From contig JBBHKE010000120.1 of NCBI GenBank assembly GCA_037447655.1, forward strand, positions 1 to 10,492: 10,492 bases of DNA, given 5' to 3'. Every line of letters starts with the position of its first letter. The first letter of the stretch is position 1. Below, piece by piece: positions 6,686 to 10,492 of this stretch. The translations under genes were made by a program, and so were the position numbers. The notes beneath the pieces are model-generated. The model did not search any database. It worked only from the letters and a program-made list of their open reading frames with translations, and had not been told where the DNA came from. This stretch comes from Zygnema cylindricum (taxonomy: Eukaryota; Streptophyta; Zygnematophyceae; Zygnematales; Zygnemataceae).

Positions 6686-7453
6686 TAGAGTTGGGTATCG
6701 AAGACCATTTGTCGATATTCGATTTATATCGAATTTTCGCTACTCGATATGCGATATATCGAAAATGAAAATATCGCGATATATCACCGATAAATCGTAT
6801 CGCCAATATATCGAAGCATAAAAGAAAAGAAAAAAAAATGACAGGTCACCAATGTCATGTGCCTTCGGACAAAGTGACCGTAAAATCTTTGCCGAAAAGA
6901 AATACGGTTTTGAAAGTCTGCAGAGTGAAGGAGATCTTTGAGGTACATTGACGCGGTACACTTGCGAAGTACACGTACATAATAAGCAAGTACGGATTTC
7001 CATGCGAAAATGGTCGGTGTTAAAATTTTTGACGATTTTAGAGATTTGATCATCAACTTACAAGGAACCACTCAAATCAAAACACATATGTAAATACTTG
7101 TTTACAGACGTTACGCAGTGCAACCGAGGCCTTTGCAATACAAAATTTTTGTTGTCCGTACTATTACAGAATAGGTATTTTTTTTTCGGTTACATTTTGC
7201 GTCGTCTACCTTTAAGTCACGGAACAAAAATCACGTCGTACGTGGCGTATCAGACAACATGTCTTTTTTGCTAAAATAACATATTATATAAAAATACAAA
7301 ATATTAAATTTAAAAAATACTATATATCGTAATATATATCGCGATAATTTATGTTGGTCATGGTACGATATATCGAGGAAACTGCTCGATCGATATTCGA
7401 TACATCGAATATCGAAATTATCGCGATATGAATTTACTTGATGACCAACACTA
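6686..7453. mobile_element. Probable non-autonomous hAT-type element
   Basis: The left end reads TAGAGTTGGGTATCGAAG (6686-6703). The right end on the minus strand reads TAGTGTTGGTCATCAAG (7453 to 7437). Both fit the YARNG start of hAT termini and resemble each other. Inside each end lies a dense cluster of TATCG/CGATA words (about 6699-6815 and 7322-7433), a subterminal repeat arrangement. The interior has no transposase remnant. No 8-bp target duplication is found: TTAAACAG precedes the left end and GTTACGCC follows the right. The two ends could therefore belong to different copies, or the duplication has decayed. Confidence 0.5.
7352..7450. repeat. 10-bp inverted repeat framing a TATCG cluster
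   Basis: TGTTGGTCAT at 7352-7361 is the exact inverse of ATGACCAACA at 7441-7450. The second copy is part of the right hAT-like terminus. The pair encloses about 80 bp of TATCG-rich sequence, so this could be a nested mini-element of about 100 bp, or an internal duplication of the terminus. Confidence 0.65.
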
Positions 7454-7591
7454 GTTACGCCTCTAATTTATTAAGCGGTCCCGGTAAACATGCGAATGTT
7501 GATGTACGAAAATTGTACCGCTTGATGCTCGAAAATGTGGTAATATCCACATTGGAACCTATATAAAATTGGAACCACTAGGGTAACATCT

Positions 7592-7662
7592 AAGCTGGTG
7601 GCACAGTGGTAGTGTGTTCGTAGCTTAAGTGAAAGGTCCCATGTTCAAATCCTGGCCGGCTC
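7592..7662 (+). pseudogene. tRNA-like cloverleaf, copy 1 (CTT anticodon position)
   Basis: All tRNA arms can be drawn. The acceptor stem is 7592-7598 with 7656-7662 (6 of 7 pairs, one G-T). The D arm is GCAC/GTGT with loop AGTGGTA. The anticodon stem TTCGT/GTGAA (two wobbles) has the 7-nt loop AGCTTAA. The T arm CCATG/CCTGG has the canonical loop TTCAAAT. The A box is TGGCACAGTGG (7599-7609) and the B box TGTTCAAATCC (7642-7652). The anticodon position reads CTT (Lys), but position 33 is G where functional tRNAs have T, one T-stem pair is broken, and the head is embedded in a repeat. I read it as a tRNA-derived promoter head, not a working tRNA gene. Confidence 0.7.
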
Positions 7663-7877
7663 ATCAATCCCTTTATTGGGATCGTCCATTTTATCCCCCA
7701 TTTTAGGAATCTTGCCATGGTATAGGAGCCAGGGGGATCAGGTTTACATGGACAATATAATCGGCTACCTCTCGAGGGGGGGTGTTGACCTACGAAAATT
7801 GTACCGCTCGATGCTCGAAAATGTGGTAATATCCACACTAAAACCTATATAAAATTGGAACCACCAGCGTAACATCT
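7592..7877 (+). mobile_element. tRNA-derived SINE-like unit (full copy)
   Basis: The unit begins with a 71-nt tRNA-like head containing RNA polymerase III A and B boxes, followed by a tRNA-unrelated body of about 215 bp. The body holds CTTTATTGGGATCGTCC, TTTT runs at 7689-7692 and 7701-7704 (possible Pol III terminators), and a 3' part with TACGAAAATTGTACCGCTCG and CCTATATAAAATTGG. This order is the usual architecture of tRNA-derived SINEs. There is no clear poly-A or microsatellite tail and no target duplication, because the next unit follows directly. A tandem satellite seeded from a tRNA is the alternative. Confidence 0.6.
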
Positions 7878-7948
7878 AGGTTGGTGACACAGTAGCAGTG
7901 CGCTCGCAGCTTAAGTGAAAGGTCCCAGGTTTAAATCCTGGCCGGCTC
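7878..7948 (+). pseudogene. tRNA-like cloverleaf, copy 2
   Basis: Second head, 286 bp after the first and the same length of 71 nt. The T stem CCAGG/CCTGG is perfect here with loop TTTAAAT. The anticodon loop AGCTTAA is identical to copy 1. The A box reads TGACACAGTAG (7885-7895) and the B box GGTTTAAATCC (7928-7938), each with one or two departures from consensus. The acceptor stem has more wobble pairs and the first D-stem pair is lost. Complementary damage in the two copies suggests a shared ancestor with intact arms. Confidence 0.7.
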
Positions 7949-8024
7949 ATCAATCACTTTATTGGAATCGTCCATTTTATCCCCCGATTCTAGGAATCTT
8001 AACAGCAGAGACGTCTATTTGTAG

Positions 8025-8066
8025 TGTTTACTGGCACGGCGTTCTATTATTTCGGGCCAGTAAACA
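8025..8066. repeat. Hairpin with perfect 11-bp arms
   Basis: TGTTTACTGGC at 8025-8035 is the exact inverse of GCCAGTAAACA at 8056-8066, with a 20-nt loop. It begins 25 bp after the tRNA-like array breaks off, so it may belong to whatever sequence interrupted the array. Confidence 0.75.
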
Positions 8067-8889
8067 ATTGTTCGCAACTATGATTGGTACCACGTAGGCT
8101 AGTAATATAAAAATATTAGTTAAGTTACATCGCCAATCCTTATTAGCGTTTAGAGATTATTATGTTAAGATCCCTAAAAGTGCTCCTTCAAATGCGCACA
8201 AATGAAAAATCATTCTCACAGCGAAAGCTTGAATGAACATGTTCTTACAAATAAAACCACTCACAGTTCACAAGAAATCATGTCAGCCAAATATCAATGT
8301 ATTAAACCGAAGCTTTTCAATACAAACTCTCCCACTTACACTTCTTACTAAACTCTTTCTTCTCTCCTTACATCTTGATGTGACTCTCCTACAAACACAT
8401 GATACATCTCTACTAGACTGCATACTAAGTTGATTGAAACACTAACTAATATACCTTCCTATGACCAACAACTAACAACCACTAACACCTCTAACTGAAG
8501 AAAACTAAACACAAACACAAGGGCGCCGAAGTCCACAAGTTGACGTGCGCCTACATTGAAGCGCCGAAACAAAATGGCGCGCACTAAAACAAACCTAAAT
8601 AAAAACTGAGCACTAAAAAACATACTTGTCGTACAAGACAATAGAAAAAAGACGAAACCCAAAGTGAACCATCATACGTAAATAATCACGTAAATAATCT
8701 ATGTACATGCTGTAACTGAACCGTCGTACATTGAACGGACCAAAGGTACTTCGATGCAAATAGCGAAACTATACAAAACTGATGAATCGCGCCACGCGTA
8801 CCAAAACGTCAACAAATCCGCGGACGACCGATTCTCGACATCGAACCAAAACATGATTTCGGATGATCCGTCGATTCTGCTAGTAATCC
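8067..8889. other. Unassigned intergenic sequence
   Basis: I see no gene. The stretch at 8230-8450 is C/A/T-rich with no structure. A 12-bp tandem duplication ACGTAAATAATC lies at 8676-8687 and 8688-8699. Frames of about 66 codons on either strand are not recognisable. Confidence 0.55.
8676..8699. repeat. 12-bp tandem duplication
   Basis: ACGTAAATAATC occurs twice exactly, without spacer. Confidence 0.75.
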
Positions 8890-9540
8890 AAGCATATTAA
8901 TGTTAAGATTAAATTAGCATTATTAATGTTAGTTTGAGATTTTCAAGATTTCGAAAAAAAAACTTTACTCTAATTGATCCATAACGCTGAGATCGGTTTA
9001 ACGGATCTGCCATCGATATCTTCATAGTAAAATAGGTGAAAGTACAAAATCTGACAAATCGTACACCATCGCGTCCTTTTACTCTAATTTATTCATAACT
9101 CTAATTTGGATATTTTCCCATATAATTAATACGCGATCAATATTCTTACACAAAAATAGGTACGATTTCATTCTGCGTTTTTTTCTTAGCATAGTTTTAC
9201 CAACGATCGCCATTATTTTAATTCTTATTTTGTATTTTTTTACTTAACAAAGTACCATTTTGTACAGATCGACACCACACTATATAAGAAGATCATAAAT
9301 TAGAAATATTAACGTTAAATTACAAGAACCTTAACTAACGTAAAAATAAAAAACAGTGTTATTAATTTTATTTCAGGTTTTGGGGTCAAAATTTGGGGGT
9401 GTTAATATAGCGTCCATAACGTTAATAATGATTGGCGGTGAAGTTAATGATTCATACGAAAATTTTGTGACAAAATTTTAATTTTAAAATCGGAAATCAA
9501 AATTTCAAAACATAATGGCAAAAATTCGTCGCAAACTTTG
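8890..9540. repeat. AT-rich region with diverged internal repeats
   Basis: ATTAATGTTA recurs near 8897 and 8924. The segment 8963-8988 (CTTTACTCTAATTGATCCAT) returns in altered form at 9076-9102. The stretch 9042-9072 (GTACAAAAT..., AAATCGTAC, CCATCG) resembles 5141-5171 inside the MITE at 4955-5473. This may be an old relative of that element, but I see no clear termini and no gene. Confidence 0.35.
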
Positions 9541-9589
9541 AAGGTCACCACATGTCAAAAGGAGCGTGCCAGGATATTTCGTTCAACCT

Positions 9590-9633
9590 GCATACACCGA
9601 GGATAAGGCACATGGCCTGTACGACGTGTATGC
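9590..9633. repeat. 8-bp inverted repeat GCATACAC/GTGTATGC
   Basis: Perfect arms at 9590-9597 and 9626-9633 with a 28-nt spacer. It is the first of three inverted repeats in a row. Confidence 0.6.
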
Positions 9634-9675
9634 TTCTCATCGTTTGTTCAGAGTGGGCATTTTCTTTCATTTTCA

Positions 9676-9694
9676 CGTGTACCAATGGTACACG
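9676..9694. repeat. Hairpin CGTGTACC/GGTACACG
   Basis: Perfect 8-bp arms around a 3-nt loop (AAT), ending three bases before the next hairpin. Confidence 0.75.
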
Positions 9695-9697
9695 ACC

Positions 9698-9740
9698 AGT
9701 GTGAAGCTACTCTCCTCAGCGAGGAGAGTTTCTTCACACT
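9698..9740. repeat. Two-tier hairpin with 18 base pairs
   Basis: The outer stem AGTGTGAAG (9698-9706) pairs with CTTCACACT (9732-9740). The inner stem ACTCTCCTC (9709-9717) pairs with GAGGAGAGT (9721-9729). A symmetric 2x2 internal loop separates them, and the tip is a 3-nt loop (AGC). The inner stem resembles the hairpin at 5474-5496. Confidence 0.85.
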
Positions 9741-9935
9741 TAATGACACGCGCAATTGCTTTGCGAATCAAAAAAAGTGAAACATCCAATGGTCACAAAT
9801 TACGCCTATAATAATGGAGTATTTTGATAGCGATGCGGTAAACATTTAACAAAAAACAAATAGTACGAATATGTACGAAAGCGTACGTCGTCCAATAAAC
9901 GCCCCCACTTTTCCTCTAATGGATGACCACCCTTA

Positions 9936-10353
9936 GGGTAAACCTTTATACGGCGAAAAGTGAAGTTGATATTTTCAAGCTAGTGTGCTTTACACGCACG
10001 CCTTTATATCACCAAGAATTTCCGGGCCCTTTCTCCCCTGTACGGTCATCGGAGTACGGAGGAAGGAGTGCTCTTAGCCGGACAAGTTTCTTGTATTTTC
10101 TAAACTAAGCGGAACGCACTTTCTTTCAAGCCTAACGGAGGCCGGACGACCAAGTTATAACGGAGGCCGGACGACCAAGTTATTCCGTCTCACTGATTGC
10201 CATTCCGTTACATGGGACCACTTTACACCAGCCCTCGTAGGGGTTACATTGTGGATTGCCACTTAATCTTTTGGATTGTCGTCTAGATTATGCTGTTAGC
10301 TCTCAGTAGGAATTCAATTCAGGTTCAGCTGACTTTTGGTCCATTAATTACCT
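9936..10353. mobile_element. Possible third copy of the same TIR family
   Basis: The left end GGGTAAACCTTTATACGG continuing to CGAAAAGTGAAG (9936-9965) follows directly on the TA at 9934-9935. The minus strand of 10353 to about 10331 reads AGGTAATTAATGGACC and then AAAAGTC, a shortened relative of the same terminus, followed outside by TA at 10354-10355. The interior contains the 25-bp tandem duplication at 10133-10182. The right end is weaker than the left. Confidence 0.45.
10133..10182. repeat. Perfect 25-bp tandem duplication
   Basis: The unit at 10133-10157 starts TAACGGAGGCCGG and ends CCAAGTTA. It is repeated without change at 10158-10182. Exact identity implies a recent duplication or recent insertion of the host element. 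Confidence 0.92.
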
Positions 10354-10492
10354 TATGTCAAAGTCTGGCACTTTTGTGTCATTTGTAATACTTTGTCTTA
10401 TAATAGTGGAACAAATAAAAACTTCCGGCCGCGGATCTAGCCGCAGTCCGGTGCATAGTTTTTTGCCCCGAGCGTAGTACGGATTAATTTGT
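10354..10492. other. Unassigned window end
   Basis: AT-rich sequence passes into a GC-richer stretch after 10422. A lone AATAAA at 10414-10419 could be a polyadenylation signal of a transcript lying to the left, but no exon or other support is visible. Confidence 0.4.

Larger units (their letters stand above)
7497..8000 (+). repeat. Tandem array of a 286-bp tRNA-containing unit
   Basis: The sequence from 7497 (TGTTGA, then TACGAAAATTGTACCGCT at 7505) reappears from 7783 and 7791 at a constant offset of 286 bp. The copies stay alignable to TAGGAATCTT (end 7713 in copy one, 8000 in copy two, one extra base in copy two). Copy two then diverges abruptly. With the tRNA-like head taken as unit start, the array is a partial 3' unit (7497-7591), a full unit (7592-7877) and a partial 5' unit (7878-8000). 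The copies differ by scattered substitutions, so the duplication is not very recent. Confidence 0.88.
9541..9933. mobile_element. Possible copy of the GGTGAA/CGAAAAGTG TIR family
   Basis: The right end, read on the minus strand from 9933, carries AGGGTGGTCATCCATTAG and then GGAAAAGTGGGG, a clear relative of the termini of the element at 5984-6322, with TA at 9934-9935. A weak partner begins at 9541 (AAGGTCACCACATGTCAAAA) but is preceded by TG, not TA. The left boundary is therefore uncertain. The interior has three consecutive hairpins (9590-9740) and no coding trace. Confidence 0.45.

Noticed and set aside
6578-7463. 11-bp inverted pair GAGGCGTAACT and AGTTACGCCTC, the second touching the hAT-like right end
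   Set aside because: A target duplication should be direct, not inverted. An inversion would explain it, but no inverted terminus precedes 6578. An 11-bp pair within 1 kb can arise by chance.
7592-7662. Functional tRNA-Lys(CTT) gene
   Set aside because: G at position 33, one broken T-stem pair, an imperfect acceptor stem and its place in a 286-bp repeat indicate a tRNA-derived element.
7590-8097. Frames over the tRNA-like array
   Set aside because: They lie within the non-coding SINE-like repeat and occur on opposite strands of the same repeat unit.
9360-9376. Possible 3' splice acceptor (T-rich stretch ending TTTCAG)
   Set aside because: No exon with coding character follows and no matching donor is evident; such motifs are common by chance in AT-rich DNA.
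10354-10492. LTR or 3' UTR suggested by a lone AATAAA
   Set aside because: No primer-binding site, TG...CA boundaries, polypurine tract or coding exon is visible.
1-10492. CRISPR array, rRNA or prokaryotic operon
   Set aside because: No regularly spaced short repeats with unique spacers, no rRNA-like blocks, no tightly packed open frames and no ribosome-binding pattern.

Overview
This is an AT-rich (roughly 60-65 % A+T) stretch of eukaryotic, most likely invertebrate animal, non-coding DNA. The evidence is the absence of any credible gene, a tRNA-derived SINE-like repeat, remnants that look like non-autonomous DNA transposons (MITEs), a long AG microsatellite, a 270-bp pyrimidine tract and many short tandem duplications. 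No open reading frame exceeds about 136 codons. None shows a recognisable domain, and the longer ones are explained by low-complexity sequence or overlap repeats. There is no operon structure, Shine-Dalgarno pattern, rRNA, CRISPR array or functional tRNA. The host species cannot be named from the sequence.

Layout. 1-640 is AT-rich and dense in the tetramer GTAC. 644-826 holds a palindrome, a strong 23-nt-arm hairpin and a TATCG-rich block ending in CAACACTA. 827-2150 is mostly featureless, with small inverted repeats. 2151-2421 is a pyrimidine tract. 2422-3900 is AT-rich intergenic DNA with a 25-bp tandem duplication and faint diverged repeats. 3918-4121 is (AG)42 followed by a short tandem repeat. 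4122-4950 is unassigned. 4955-5473 is a MITE with about 28-bp terminal inverted repeats (TIRs) and TA at both borders. 5474-5691 is a run of hairpins.

5984-6322 is a second MITE family, again bordered by TA. The same TIR motif recurs at 9905-9965 as two ends meeting at one TA, and at about 10331-10353. 6686-7453 looks like a non-autonomous hAT-type element with TATCG-rich subterminal regions. 7497-8000 is a 286-bp-period tandem array whose unit contains a complete tRNA-like cloverleaf with A and B boxes (the SINE-like repeat). 8001-9540 is mostly unassigned, with hairpins and diverged repeats. 9541-10353 is rich in inverted repeats and TIR motifs. 10354-10492 is unassigned.

No genes work together here. 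The window is a mosaic of at least three families of short interspersed elements plus simple repeats. The most informative features are the tRNA-like tandem array, the two TA-flanked TIR families, the TATCG/hAT-like modules and the GTAC excess at the left end.
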